Shown here piece by piece: positions 34,254-42,398 of a stretch of 64,000 bases of DNA. The stretch spans positions 744,001-808,000 of the forward strand of contig NZ_NPKP01000001.1 in assembly GCF_008329585.1 (NCBI RefSeq), read 5' to 3'. The stretch is from Mycolicibacterium sp. P9-22. GTDB taxonomy: Bacteria > Actinomycetota > Actinomycetes > Mycobacteriales > Mycobacteriaceae. The notes under the pieces were generated by a model, which saw only the letters and a program-made list of their open reading frames with translations, had not been told where the DNA came from and searched no databases. The position numbers and the translations under genes were made by a program. The stretch's first letter is position 1. The number at the start of each line of letters is the position of its first letter.

Positions 34254-35288
34254 TCAGTGAGAAGGCGTCAGGGAGAACTGACGGACGCCGTCGTCAAGAG
34301 TGCCGGCCAGTAGCCCCCGGGCTTCGAGCAGATCGAGGTGGGACTGGACCTCCAGGACGGCCGTCATACGATGGACGATGTCCAACTGCTCGAGTGTGCG
34401 TTCGCGTCGCGTCCACACCATCCTTGCGGCGACGGCCATTGATGTCGTGGCGCCGTCGGCGATCAGATCGCCGACCTGACGTAGCCGGGTCTCATGATGG
34501 ACAAGCAGCTCCTCCGCCCGACTGCGGGTGGTTCGACCGGTCGCGCCGTGCGCCGGCAGCATTCTTGCGTCTGGAAGCTCCAGCATCAGGCGCAGTGAAT
34601 CGATATAGGACCGCAGTGGCAACACGCCGGGTGCACGCTCGAAGGCGATCGACGGTGTGATCCGCGGCAACAGGTGGTCGCCGGTGTAGATCACCCCTTG
34701 CTGAGCATCTTCGAACACGATGTGTCCTCGAGTGTGTCCCGGTGTCGCACGCACCGTGATGCTGGTGTCGCCGCAGTCGATGACATCACCGTCGTCGAGC
34801 CAACGATCCGGATGGGCGAACGGCACGCCGCGTTCGTAGGGCTCCCAACCCAGCGACCCGATCTGGGTTGCGAGTGTGGCCGCGCCGGCCTCGATGAGCT
34901 TGCCCATCTGGTACGGGTGGACGACATCCGGTTGCTGCAGGAACGCATCGATGCTGTGCCTTTCGCCCCGCCCGAGCATGAGTTCGATGCCGTACTGGTC
35001 GCGCCATTGCACGCCGAGCGAGTAGTGGTCCCAGTGCTGATGGGTCGCCACAATCCGGCGGACATCACCCACGGTGTAGCCCAGCGTCGACAGAGCCTGC
35101 CGCAGAGCGGTCTCGGACTCGTCATAGGCCCAGCCGGGATCGATCAGCGTCAACCCGTCCGAGGCTGCGATGACGTAGGCGTTGACGACCTGCAGGTCCG
35201 GCAGAGGCAGGGGTAGGGCGACGCAGGCCACTGATTCGGCGATCGCTTCGAGGTTCGTGTTGGTCTGGTCGGCAAATCTGAAGGACAT
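34254..35288 (-). CDS. Metallo-beta-lactamase fold hydrolase
   Basis: 344 aa, ATG start with an AGGTAGGGG ribosome site. The metal-binding motif HxHxDH is THQHWDHY near residue 80, with further His in TPGHTRGH near 180 and GDH near 200. Relatives hydrolyse thioesters or lactones, or are glyoxalase-like. A C-terminal helical extension 'HHETRLRQVGDLIADG...' is typical of the MBL subset with a winged-helix tail. It shares the intergenic promoter region with the gene at 35436. A lactone or acyl-CoA hydrolase role is inferred. Confidence 0.85.
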   Translation of the reverse strand: MSFRFADQTNTNLEAIAESVACVALPLPLPDLQVVNAYVIAASDGLTLIDPGWAYDESETALRQALSTLGYTVGDVRRIVATHQHWDHYSLGVQWRDQYGIELMLGRGERHSIDAFLQQPDVVHPYQMGKLIEAGAATLATQIGSLGWEPYERGVPFAHPDRWLDDGDVIDCGDTSITVRATPGHTRGHIVFEDAQQGVIYTGDHLLPRITPSIAFERAPGVLPLRSYIDSLRLMLELPDARMLPAHGATGRTTRSRAEELLVHHETRLRQVGDLIADGATTSMAVAARMVWTRRERTLEQLDIVHRMTAVLEVQSHLDLLEARGLLAGTLDDGVRQFSLTPSH

Positions 35289-35320
35289 TGCGGGTACCCC
35301 TACCTGGACCGAAAATAGAA

Positions 35321-35351
35321 TTTAACGTAAACTAGAAAACTATGTTAGCGT
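35321..35351 (+). promoter_or_regulatory. Probable promoter/operator (shared motif copy 2)
   Basis: TTTAACGTAAACTAGAAA (35321-35338), five bases, then GTTAG matches the motif upstream of the Rieske operon at 9921, with identical spacing. It reads as TTAACG, an 18-base spacer and TAGCGT (35346-35351). The TAACGTA and TATGTTA ends make a near-perfect dyad, so it may be an operator. It lies between two divergent genes, as the first copy does. Confidence 0.5.
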
Positions 35352-35435
35352 CGCACTGTTGTGCTGACAAAAGCAAGTCGTTGAAATCGAAGACATATTC
35401 AAAAAGTGACGAGATGCTGGGAAAGGGATGGCGGC

Positions 35436-36401
35436 GTGATCACTGCGGTCGATGACTACACCCATGATGTCGGCCCCGAGTCCAACTTCAACGAGTCGAT
35501 GTACTTCGAGTTCCACGATTCGGCTGCGGGTATCGGCGGTTTCGTCCGGTTGGCGAACCGTCCGAACGAGGGATACGGGGAGCGGACGGTCTGCATCTAC
35601 CTGCCGGACGGCAGGCTGGGTTTCGGATTCGAGCGGCCGCGTGTGATCTCGAACGAGGCGATGAACGCCGGCGGCCTGTCGGTGAACGTCGAGCAGCCCA
35701 TGGAAGCGGTTCAGGTCGCCTTTTCCGGGCAGGTGGTCATCCTCGACGACCCGCTCGCGATGGAGAACCCGAAAGCGGCGCTGACATCCAGCCCCTCCGT
35801 CACCGCCCGAGTGGACCTGCTCTACCGCGCGCTCGCGCCCGCCCATGAACAGACGTTCGAGGCAGAAGGACAGAGTTTCGCGCCCAACCATTACGAGCAG
35901 CTGTGCACGGTGTCGGGTCTGATCGAGATCGGTGAACTCCGCTCGACGATCCAGGGCCACGGCCTGCGTGACCACTCGTGGGGCCCGCGTTCCTGGCAGG
36001 CGCCGTGGTTCTACCGGTGGATGCACGGGAGCACCAGCGACTTCGGTTTCATGGCCGCCTACTTCGGTGACGAGGATGGGTCGAGCCGTCGCGGAGGCTT
36101 CGTCTTCGACGAAGGTGCCGTCCACCCCTGCGACGATGTCTGGATCAAAACCGTGCGCGACAGTGCGGGATTCCAGCAGGAAATCGAGCTTTCGATCTCC
36201 GCGGGGCAGCGCACCTGGACGCTCTGTGGCGCGGCCCTGAGCTCGGTGCCGCTGCGACACCGCGGCGCGAACGGGACACCCGGGACCCGCATCGTGGAAT
36301 CGGCGATGATCTGGCGTCGACCAGATGGGACCGCGCTGCGTGGCATGTCGGAATATCTCGACCAGATGAACAACGGACAACCCGTGGGAATTCAGTTCTA
36401 A
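35436..36401 (+). CDS. Unknown conserved protein with RDHSWGxR motif (CrtC/AttH-like fold suspected)
   Basis: 321 aa from GTG 35436, 7 bases after a GAAAGGGA ribosome site; an in-frame GTG at 35406 is weaker. The protein is beta-rich and Trp-rich with RDHSWGPRSWQAPWFYRWMHG in the second half, a motif seen in a family of actinobacterial proteins related distantly to hydroxyneurosporene-synthase/AttH-type folds. I give no function. It is followed by a MaoC gene in the same direction and shares its promoter region with the divergent metallo-hydrolase. It might act on, or bind, a lipid or terpene-like intermediate. Confidence 0.65.
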   Translation: MITAVDDYTHDVGPESNFNESMYFEFHDSAAGIGGFVRLANRPNEGYGERTVCIYLPDGRLGFGFERPRVISNEAMNAGGLSVNVEQPMEAVQVAFSGQVVILDDPLAMENPKAALTSSPSVTARVDLLYRALAPAHEQTFEAEGQSFAPNHYEQLCTVSGLIEIGELRSTIQGHGLRDHSWGPRSWQAPWFYRWMHGSTSDFGFMAAYFGDEDGSSRRGGFVFDEGAVHPCDDVWIKTVRDSAGFQQEIELSISAGQRTWTLCGAALSSVPLRHRGANGTPGTRIVESAMIWRRPDGTALRGMSEYLDQMNNGQPVGIQF

Positions 36402-36420
36402 CAGAAGGGACGTACATCGC

Positions 36421-36873
36421 ATGAAGATCTTCGGAAGCCTTGCCGAGTTCGAATCTGCCGCAGGAACCGAACTCGGGCCGACAGACTGGCTCGAGGTTGA
36501 TCAGCAACGCGTCAACAAGTTCGCCGACGCGACCGATGATCGCCAGTGGATCCACGTCGACCCTGAGCGTGCTGCGGACGGACCTTTCGGTGGCACCATT
36601 GCCCATGGTCTCCTGACCTTGTCACTGCTGCCGAAGTTCATGCATGATCTCTATCGCGTGGACAACGTCAGGATGGCTATCAACTACGGCTTCAACAAGG
36701 TTCGGTTCATCACACCGGTTCCGGTCGGTGCGAAGGTGCGTGCTTCGGCACAGATCACCCAGGTCGACAAACTCGATACCGCGGTGCAGGCCACCTTGGT
36801 TACGACCATCGAGGTGGAAGGCGCTGCCAAGCCCGCCGCCGTGATCGAGTCGATCGTGCGGTATGTCGGCTGA
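36421..36873 (+). CDS. MaoC-like (R)-specific enoyl-CoA hydratase
   Basis: 150 aa, ATG start. The hydratase-2 motif with Asp and His is FADATDDRQWIHVDPERA, followed by GPFGGTIAHGLLTLSL. These enzymes add water to 2-enoyl-CoA to give the (R)-hydroxyacyl-CoA. It fits the MFE-2-like dehydrogenase at 30017. Its 3' end overlaps the next gene, a fusion protein, by 11 bases. Confidence 0.9.
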   Translation: MKIFGSLAEFESAAGTELGPTDWLEVDQQRVNKFADATDDRQWIHVDPERAADGPFGGTIAHGLLTLSLLPKFMHDLYRVDNVRMAINYGFNKVRFITPVPVGAKVRASAQITQVDKLDTAVQATLVTTIEVEGAAKPAAVIESIVRYVG

Positions 36874-38074
36874 CGTGACCGCCGACCCGAAGGTGTCAGC
36901 CGCCCGCGACCTGTACCAGGCGTTGGCCGCCGGTGACCGCGAGGCTCTGGACCGCCTGCTGGCACCGGATTTCATCGGACATGCAGCCGAGGGTCTTCCG
37001 CTGGACATGGGCGGTACCCATGTCGGCCCGGATGCGATGCGGAAGAACCTCTGGTGGCGCGTTGGCGAGCACTTCAAGGCGCGGGCTGTCGCCGAGGATT
37101 TCCAGACGCTGCAGGACGGGCGCCTCGTTGTCATCGGCACTTATGAGGGATTCGCACGGCAATCGGGTGCTGAATTGAAGGCAGCCTTTGTACACGTCTT
37201 GTCGTTCGGCGCCGACGGGCGTATCGCCTCGTTGAATCAACTGACCGACACCGCGGCGTGGCATGCGGCGCTCGACGGTGACGGGCGCCTGCAGACCATC
37301 GACTACCAGGTCGTCGACGGTGTCGCGACCGTCTGTCTGAACCGGCCGGACGTACGCAACGCCATCAACCTGCGGATGGGGCAGGAAACCCTCGAGGTGG
37401 CCAACCGCATCGCTGCGGATCCCAGCATTCGCGCCGTGCTGATCTGCGGTAATGGTCCCGCGCTCTCTGTTGGCGGCGATATCTCGTTCTTCCTGGAGAG
37501 CGGCGGCGAGGGGTACGACCGACTGTTCGAGAAGATGATCACTCCCTTCCACCTGGGCTTCGACATCCTCAGCAAGCTGGAAGTCCCGATCGTTACTGCG
37601 GCACACGGTCCGGTGGCCGGCGGTGGACTGGGATACGTCTACGCCGCCGATCTCGTCGTTGCCGCTGAAGGCACCCGGTTCGTCACGGCATTCGCGGGTA
37701 TCGGTCTGTCCGGGGACGGCGGTGGGACCTACCACCTGCCGCGCCTGATCGGACCGCGCCGGGCCGCGCAGGCATACCTGCGCAACACTCCGATCACCGC
37801 GGACGAGGCGCTGGCCTGGGGTCTGATCAACGAGATCGTGCCCGCCGATGAACTGCGTACGCGGGCTGAGGATCTGGCCCGGCAACTCGCAAACGGACCC
37901 ACGGTCGGGTTGGGCGTCATGCGGAACCTTCTGCGCGAAAGCTGGGACAACAGTCTGGCCGAGCAGCTACTCGCCGAACTGCACGCCACCAAACGTACTG
38001 GACGTACCCGGGACAACGCGGCGGCCATCGCCGCATTCACGGCGAAACAGACCCCGACATTCGAAGGACGATAA
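36863..38074 (+). CDS. SnoaL-like domain fused to a crotonase-family (enoyl-CoA hydratase/isomerase) domain
   Basis: 403 aa as one open frame. Residues about 1-135 form a SnoaL/NTF2-like domain, from SAARDLYQALAAGDREALDRL to FGADGRIASLNQLTD. Residues about 145-403 form a crotonase, starting DYQVVDGVATVCLNRPDVRNAIN, with GNGPALSVGGD for the oxyanion hole and GGGLGYVYAAD. The first catalytic Glu reads Gly, and LSGDGGGT has an Asp, an isomerase-like pattern. The overlap with maoC and the acyl-CoA dehydrogenase gene 2 bases downstream place it in the operon. I know of no standard annotation for this domain order. Confidence 0.85.
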   Translation: MSADVTADPKVSAARDLYQALAAGDREALDRLLAPDFIGHAAEGLPLDMGGTHVGPDAMRKNLWWRVGEHFKARAVAEDFQTLQDGRLVVIGTYEGFARQSGAELKAAFVHVLSFGADGRIASLNQLTDTAAWHAALDGDGRLQTIDYQVVDGVATVCLNRPDVRNAINLRMGQETLEVANRIAADPSIRAVLICGNGPALSVGGDISFFLESGGEGYDRLFEKMITPFHLGFDILSKLEVPIVTAAHGPVAGGGLGYVYAADLVVAAEGTRFVTAFAGIGLSGDGGGTYHLPRLIGPRRAAQAYLRNTPITADEALAWGLINEIVPADELRTRAEDLARQLANGPTVGLGVMRNLLRESWDNSLAEQLLAELHATKRTGRTRDNAAAIAAFTAKQTPTFEGR

Positions 38075-38076
38075 CC

Positions 38077-39237
38077 ATGCCCGGACTGATTCAGGACACC
38101 AACGAGCACAAGGCGATCCGCGAGAGTGTCGCCGGCATCGTCGAGCGATACGGTCCACAGTATTTTCTGGAGCGTGGTCGAACCGGTGGCGACATCGAAG
38201 AACTGTGGAAAGACCTCGGCGCCGCCGGGCTGTTGGGTGTCCACTTGCCGGAAGAGTACGGCGGTGGTGGTGGCGGCATGGCCGAGGCCGTTGTCGTGGT
38301 CGAGGAACTGGCCGCGCATGGCTTCCCGATGCTGATCTGGGTCATCTCACCTGCGATCTGCGGAAGCATTGTGGCCCATCACGGATCCGAGGATATGAAG
38401 CAGGCCTGGCTGCCCGGCATCTCGGACGGCAGCTTGAAGATGGCCTTCAGCATCACCGAACCCGACGCGGGATCCAACAGCCACAACGTGAAGACCGCTG
38501 CACGTAAGACCGAGTCCGGCTGGGTGCTGTCGGGCTCCAAGTACTACATCTCGGCCATCGACCAGTGTGACGCGTTGCTGGTGGTAGCCCGCGATGCCGA
38601 TCACTCGACGCCGGAGAAAACAAAACTCTCGCTGTTCGTGGTGCCGACCGACGCAAAAGGCCTGAGCTATCAGCAGATCGACACGTCCATCGTGTCACCC
38701 GACAAACAGTTCACGGTCTTCCTCGATGAGGTCGAGGTCGGTCCGGAAGCGCTGATCGGGCAGGCCGGCAACGGGCTACGGCAGGTGTTCGACGGGCTGA
38801 ACCCCGAACGCATCCTCGTCGGCGCCATCTGTGGTGGAGTGGGGCGCTACGCGATCGACAAGGCCGTTGCGTATGCCAAGGAGCGCCAGGTCTGGTCCAC
38901 TCCCATCGGCGCGCATCAGGGCATCGCGCATCCGTTGGCTGAAAGCCACATGGCCGTCGAACTGGGTCGCCTGGCAACAGCACTGAGCGCCAAGCAATTC
39001 GATGCCGGCCAGCCTGCCGGCGAGGCCGCCAACATTGCGAAGTTCGCGGCCTCCGAGGCGGCACTGAAAGCGCTCGATCAGGCGATCCAGACGCACGGCG
39101 GCAACGGGTTGTCGAACGAGTACGGCCTGTCCGAACTGTGGTTCGTCACCAGGCTGATGCGGACCGCCCCGGTCAGCCGGGAAATGGTCCTCAACTTCGT
39201 CGCGCAGACCTCACTGGGCCTGCCGCGCTCGTACTGA
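38077..39237 (+). CDS. Acyl-CoA dehydrogenase family protein
   Basis: 386 aa, ATG start 2 bases after the fusion gene. Acyl-CoA dehydrogenase features: an N-terminal helical domain (EEYGGGGGGMAEAVVVVEELA), FSITEPDAGSNSHNV in the middle beta domain, and a C-terminal helical domain ending QTHGGNGLSNEYGLSEL with VTRLMRTAPVS. It oxidises an acyl-CoA to the 2-enoyl-CoA with FAD, passing electrons to ETF. The catalytic base was not located with certainty. Its neighbours make it a likely entry enzyme of the beta-oxidation block. Confidence 0.88.
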   Translation: MPGLIQDTNEHKAIRESVAGIVERYGPQYFLERGRTGGDIEELWKDLGAAGLLGVHLPEEYGGGGGGMAEAVVVVEELAAHGFPMLIWVISPAICGSIVAHHGSEDMKQAWLPGISDGSLKMAFSITEPDAGSNSHNVKTAARKTESGWVLSGSKYYISAIDQCDALLVVARDADHSTPEKTKLSLFVVPTDAKGLSYQQIDTSIVSPDKQFTVFLDEVEVGPEALIGQAGNGLRQVFDGLNPERILVGAICGGVGRYAIDKAVAYAKERQVWSTPIGAHQGIAHPLAESHMAVELGRLATALSAKQFDAGQPAGEAANIAKFAASEAALKALDQAIQTHGGNGLSNEYGLSELWFVTRLMRTAPVSREMVLNFVAQTSLGLPRSY

Positions 39238-39268
39238 TCCGCACCAGAAGACTTGAAGGAGAACGACA

Positions 39269-40591
39269 ATGACGTCAACGGAAAACACTTACGACGCGGT
39301 GGTGATCGGTGCCGGCGCGGGGGGTTTGTTCACCGCAGCGCGCCTCACCAAGCTCGGTTATCGCACGCTTGTCGTGGAGCGGCTCGATAAGGTCGGTGGT
39401 CGGGCCTCCACCGACGACATCGACGGATTCAAGGTCAACAACGGCGCCATCGTCATCGAGGTCGGCGGCATCACCGAGGAGACCTGCCGGGAGGTGGGGG
39501 CACGGTTCGACATTCGTGAACCACAACCGCCGATCCTGTACCGCATTGCCGGTAAGGATGTGGATGTCACCGGCGGGGGTTGGGGCTTCCTGCTCGGTAA
39601 GTTGACCCGCCAGGGTGCCAAGTTGGTCAAGGGGATCGGCGCGGCCCGCAACGATTCCGGTCTGCCGGAGGACGAGCTGTCCACCGCGGAGTGGGTGTCG
39701 AAGTACACCAATAACGAAGGCGTGCATGGCATTTTCCGCAATATGTGTGCCTCGGTATTCGCGGTGGGATCTGAGGACCTGCCCGCACGGGTCTTCCTGA
39801 CCTACTTCACGCGCAAGAGCGCCTTCAAGAGGTTCGGCTTCCACCCGGAGGGCACAATCGGAATCTGGCGGGCGCTGGCCGCGGCGGTGGAAACCAATGG
39901 CGGCCAGATCTGGTTGTCGACGCCTGTCACCAAGATCATCAAGGGTGAGGGTGAGGCCGTAGCCGGCATCGAAGTGGAGCGTAACGGCGAGACGGTGCGT
40001 ATCGAAGCTCCCCTCGTGGTGAGCGACGTGGGGCCGGCGGCCACCGTGGCACTGATCGGCGAGGACAACATCCCGCCGGATTACCAGGATCTGGTCAAGC
40101 AGGCCGATCGTCCGACGGCGATGATCTCGGTGAACTTCGCGAGCCAGGAGCGACTCATCGACGTGCCCGGCATGCTCAGCTTCGCGAAGTCGAAGCGGCT
40201 GGCCTACATCGCCAACTTCACCGATATCTGTCCCGAGATGGCGCCCGAGGGCTGGAACCTATACGTCGGGACGGCGGTGCCGCAGAACCCGACCGGGGAT
40301 TTCGACGCCGAGGCGGAGACCGAGTTCCTACTTCAGGATCTGCGCGACAACATCGACGATTTCGACCGTCGCGCCCGGATACTGAATATCGCCATCACCC
40401 GGGACGACTGGCCACCGCAGCGTGCGGTCGCCGGCTACGACCTCACCCACGAGACGCCGATCACGGGCCTGTGGAATGTCGGGGACGGTGTCAAGGAGTA
40501 CGCCAACGGCGGGACCACCGCCTGCGCGGAAACGGCGAAGATCGTGGTGGACAAGATCGTTGCCACGCACAAACCGGCGGTGCTCACCTGA
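39269..40591 (+). CDS. FAD-dependent oxidoreductase (phytoene-desaturase / amine-oxidase-like)
   Basis: 440 aa, ATG start. The dinucleotide-binding motif GAGAGGLFTAARL near the N-terminus is followed by VVERLDKVGGRAST. A C-terminal GLWNVGDGVKEYANGGTTACAETAKI is also typical of FAD binding in the CrtI/amine-oxidase group. It probably desaturates or oxidises a hydrophobic substrate. The next gene begins at a CTG that overlaps its stop. Substrate unknown; the place in a lipid cluster suggests a lipid-like ketone or terpenoid. Confidence 0.82.
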   Translation: MTSTENTYDAVVIGAGAGGLFTAARLTKLGYRTLVVERLDKVGGRASTDDIDGFKVNNGAIVIEVGGITEETCREVGARFDIREPQPPILYRIAGKDVDVTGGGWGFLLGKLTRQGAKLVKGIGAARNDSGLPEDELSTAEWVSKYTNNEGVHGIFRNMCASVFAVGSEDLPARVFLTYFTRKSAFKRFGFHPEGTIGIWRALAAAVETNGGQIWLSTPVTKIIKGEGEAVAGIEVERNGETVRIEAPLVVSDVGPAATVALIGEDNIPPDYQDLVKQADRPTAMISVNFASQERLIDVPGMLSFAKSKRLAYIANFTDICPEMAPEGWNLYVGTAVPQNPTGDFDAEAETEFLLQDLRDNIDDFDRRARILNIAITRDDWPPQRAVAGYDLTHETPITGLWNVGDGVKEYANGGTTACAETAKIVVDKIVATHKPAVLT

Positions 40592-41400
40592 GCGTCCTTG
40601 CCACCCGAATTGCTTCGGCACGGAGCCTGCTGTTTGTCCCGGGCAACCGGCCGGAGCGATTCGGCAAGGCCATCGCCAGTGCGGCCGATTTGGTGGTGCT
40701 CGACCTCGAAGATGCGATCGCGATCAGCGACAAGGATGCCGCGCGGGCAGCGGTCGAGGAGTTCCTGACCGCCGATGTGCCCGTGGTGGTGCGCATCAAT
40801 GGAGTCGACACCGGTTGGTGCGCAGACGATCTACGGATGCTCCGTGGACGACGTTGTGCGGTCATGGTCCCCAAGGCCCACAGTGCTGAACAGTTGCAGC
40901 GGGTAGCAGCAGCGCTGAGTCCGGGCACGCCGCTCATAGCCCTGATCGAGACCGCCGCCGGTGTCCATGCCTGCGCGGCTGTCTGCAGCGTCGAAACCGT
41001 GGTGCGGGCCGCCTTCGGCAGTATCGATCTCGCCACCGAATTGGGTGTGGACCCCTCCTCGTTTGACGCGCTGCGATACGCCCGCAGCGCGGTGGTGATC
41101 GGCTCGGCGGTTGCCGGACTGGTCGCCCCGCTCGATGGGGTGACCACAGATCTGACCGAAAATGGTTTGCTGTCAGCCGATATCGGTCACGCGGTGGAAC
41201 TCGGTTTCGGCGGGAAGCTGTGCATTCACCCGCGACAGACGGAGTTCGTCAACACGCAGTTCTCACCCTCGCCGGAATTGGTGGCATGGGCTCGCCGTGT
41301 CATCGAGGCATCGGCAGACGCCGGCGTCTGCGTTGTCGACGGCAAGATGGTGGACAAACCGGTGATCGATCGCGCCCGGCGGATCCTGTCTCGGGCGTGA
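40588..41400 (+). CDS. HpcH/HpaI aldolase / CitE-like lyase with probable CTG start
   Basis: 270 aa when begun at CTG 40588, which overlaps the previous stop (CTGA). RSLLFVPGNRPERF at residues about 11-24 is the family's N-terminal hallmark, so the start must lie before it. No ATG, GTG or TTG in the right frame lies close; the nearest upstream one (40471) is 120 bases inside the previous gene. Other motifs: VLDLEDAI near 35, IETAAGV near 115 and GFGGKLCIHPRQ near 210. CitE-like enzymes split malyl-CoA-type or citryl-CoA-type thioesters. A GGCGG lies 7 bases before the CTG. Confidence 0.82.
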   Translation: MSVLATRIASARSLLFVPGNRPERFGKAIASAADLVVLDLEDAIAISDKDAARAAVEEFLTADVPVVVRINGVDTGWCADDLRMLRGRRCAVMVPKAHSAEQLQRVAAALSPGTPLIALIETAAGVHACAAVCSVETVVRAAFGSIDLATELGVDPSSFDALRYARSAVVIGSAVAGLVAPLDGVTTDLTENGLLSADIGHAVELGFGGKLCIHPRQTEFVNTQFSPSPELVAWARRVIEASADAGVCVVDGKMVDKPVIDRARRILSRA

Positions 41401-41512
41401 CGCCAGCTCGAAATTTACCTGCGGTACAGGTGTATTCGTGCTGATCAGTAACGGATAGCGGGCTGAGCAGCACCAGTTTATTGATTCGTGGTTAAAAGCA
41501 AGGCGACCGCCG

Positions 41513-41518
41513 TACATT
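41513..41518 (+). promoter_or_regulatory. Probable -10 box TACATT, leaderless
   Basis: TACATT fits TANNNT and lies 7 bases before ATG 41526, the start used for the oxidase-III-like gene. It overlaps the left arm of the 27-base palindrome. A -35 was not clear. Confidence 0.45.
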
Positions 41519-41541
41519 GATGGACATGTTGTCCATCAATG
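41515..41541. promoter_or_regulatory. 27-bp palindromic operator at the start of the oxidase-like operon
   Basis: The left arm CATTGATGGACA (41515-41526), spacer TGT (41527-41529) and right arm (41530-41541, the exact reverse complement of the left) make a 12-base inverted repeat. It covers the -10 box and the start codon at 41526. This is the shape of a TetR-type operator. The TetR gene at 43194-43844, at the end of this gene group, is the best candidate binder. Confidence 0.75.
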
Positions 41542-42122
41542 CGGCGCCACCGTTGCGCCGAGAAGCCTCGCGCGGACCAGGTGAGGTGGGCGTTTGGCTC
41601 CTCGTCGGTGGCGAATTGGCCATGTTCACAACTTTGTTCGGGGCCTTCGTGGTGGTGTGGTCACAGCATGCCGCGGATTTCAGATCAGCCGCCGATACCT
41701 CCATCACGATCGGTGTGCTCAACACCGTTGTGCTGTTGACCAGTTCGGTGGCGGTCGCCGGCGGTGTGCACGCGGCACGGGCAGGTCAGCTCGAAGCGGC
41801 GCGGCGGTACGTGCTGGCCGCCGCGGTGCTGGGTGGGCTTTTCCTGGCGTTCAAGGCCGTCGAATACGGTATCGAGATCCAGCATGGCTGGACGCCCGCC
41901 ACCAATTCGTTCTGGATGTACTACTACGCGATCACAGGTCTGCATGCGGTGCACGTGGTGATGGGACTGGGCGGACTGGTGTTCGCCATCCGCTGCCTGC
42001 GGGGACCGACGGCCTACTCCGCTCGGGCCGTGCAGTATGTCGAGAGTTCGGCGACGTACTGGCACATGGTCGATGTGCTGTGGATCGTGATCTTCCCCCT
42101 CGTGTACCTGGCGGCCCGATGA
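41526..42122 (+). CDS. Cytochrome c oxidase subunit III-like membrane protein
   Basis: 198 aa from ATG 41526, selected because it lies 7 bases after a TACATT -10 box; ATG 41520 is also possible. About five membrane helices are seen. The last part EYGIEI, HVVMGLGGLVFAI and then VESSATYWHMVDVLWIVIFPLVYL is the heme-copper oxidase subunit III hallmark (NorE/CoxC-like). Its stop overlaps the next start (ATGA at 42119). No subunit I or II gene is in the window, so the complex it belongs to is unknown. Confidence 0.83.
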   Translation: MLSINAAPPLRREASRGPGEVGVWLLVGGELAMFTTLFGAFVVVWSQHAADFRSAADTSITIGVLNTVVLLTSSVAVAGGVHAARAGQLEAARRYVLAAAVLGGLFLAFKAVEYGIEIQHGWTPATNSFWMYYYAITGLHAVHVVMGLGGLVFAIRCLRGPTAYSARAVQYVESSATYWHMVDVLWIVIFPLVYLAAR

Positions 42123-42397
42123 CGACCGAGTCGAGGTCGGCAGTCCGCCGACACTGGGCCGTCTGGGCAGTGCTCGTGGCGGCAACCGTTTCCTCGCTGG
42201 TCATTTCGTTGGAGGTCGGTGACGAACGGGCCACGGTGATCACGATCATGGTGGTCGCGGGGATCAAGGCGGTGCTGGTGTTGTGGGACTTCATGGAACT
42301 GGGCCGCTGCGACCGGCCGACCCGACTGATCATCTTCGCCTGGCCGGTCATTGTGGTCGCCGTGGTGCTCGGTTTCTACCTGACGATGGTGGTGTGA
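42119..42397 (+). CDS. Cytochrome c oxidase subunit IV-like small membrane protein
   Basis: 92 aa, ATG overlapping the previous stop. Three membrane segments are predicted by eye, at about residues 16-36, 44-60 and 68-90, with a short charged N-terminus. Its size, three helices, and place after a subunit-III-like gene match the prokaryotic COX4-like family. The sequence is weakly conserved, so family assignment leans on context. The next gene starts one base after the stop. Confidence 0.7.
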   Translation: MTTESRSAVRRHWAVWAVLVAATVSSLVISLEVGDERATVITIMVVAGIKAVLVLWDFMELGRCDRPTRLIIFAWPVIVVAVVLGFYLTMVV

Positions 42398-42398
42398 C

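Noticed and set aside
21591..35435. KstR-type operators (TnnAACnnGTTnnA) in the promoters.
   Set aside because: I scanned the intergenic regions by eye and found no convincing match, so cholesterol-regulon control is not claimed.
41416..41432. ACCTG/CAGGT inverted repeat after the CitE-like gene.
   Set aside because: Only five paired bases and no T run; too weak to call a terminator.
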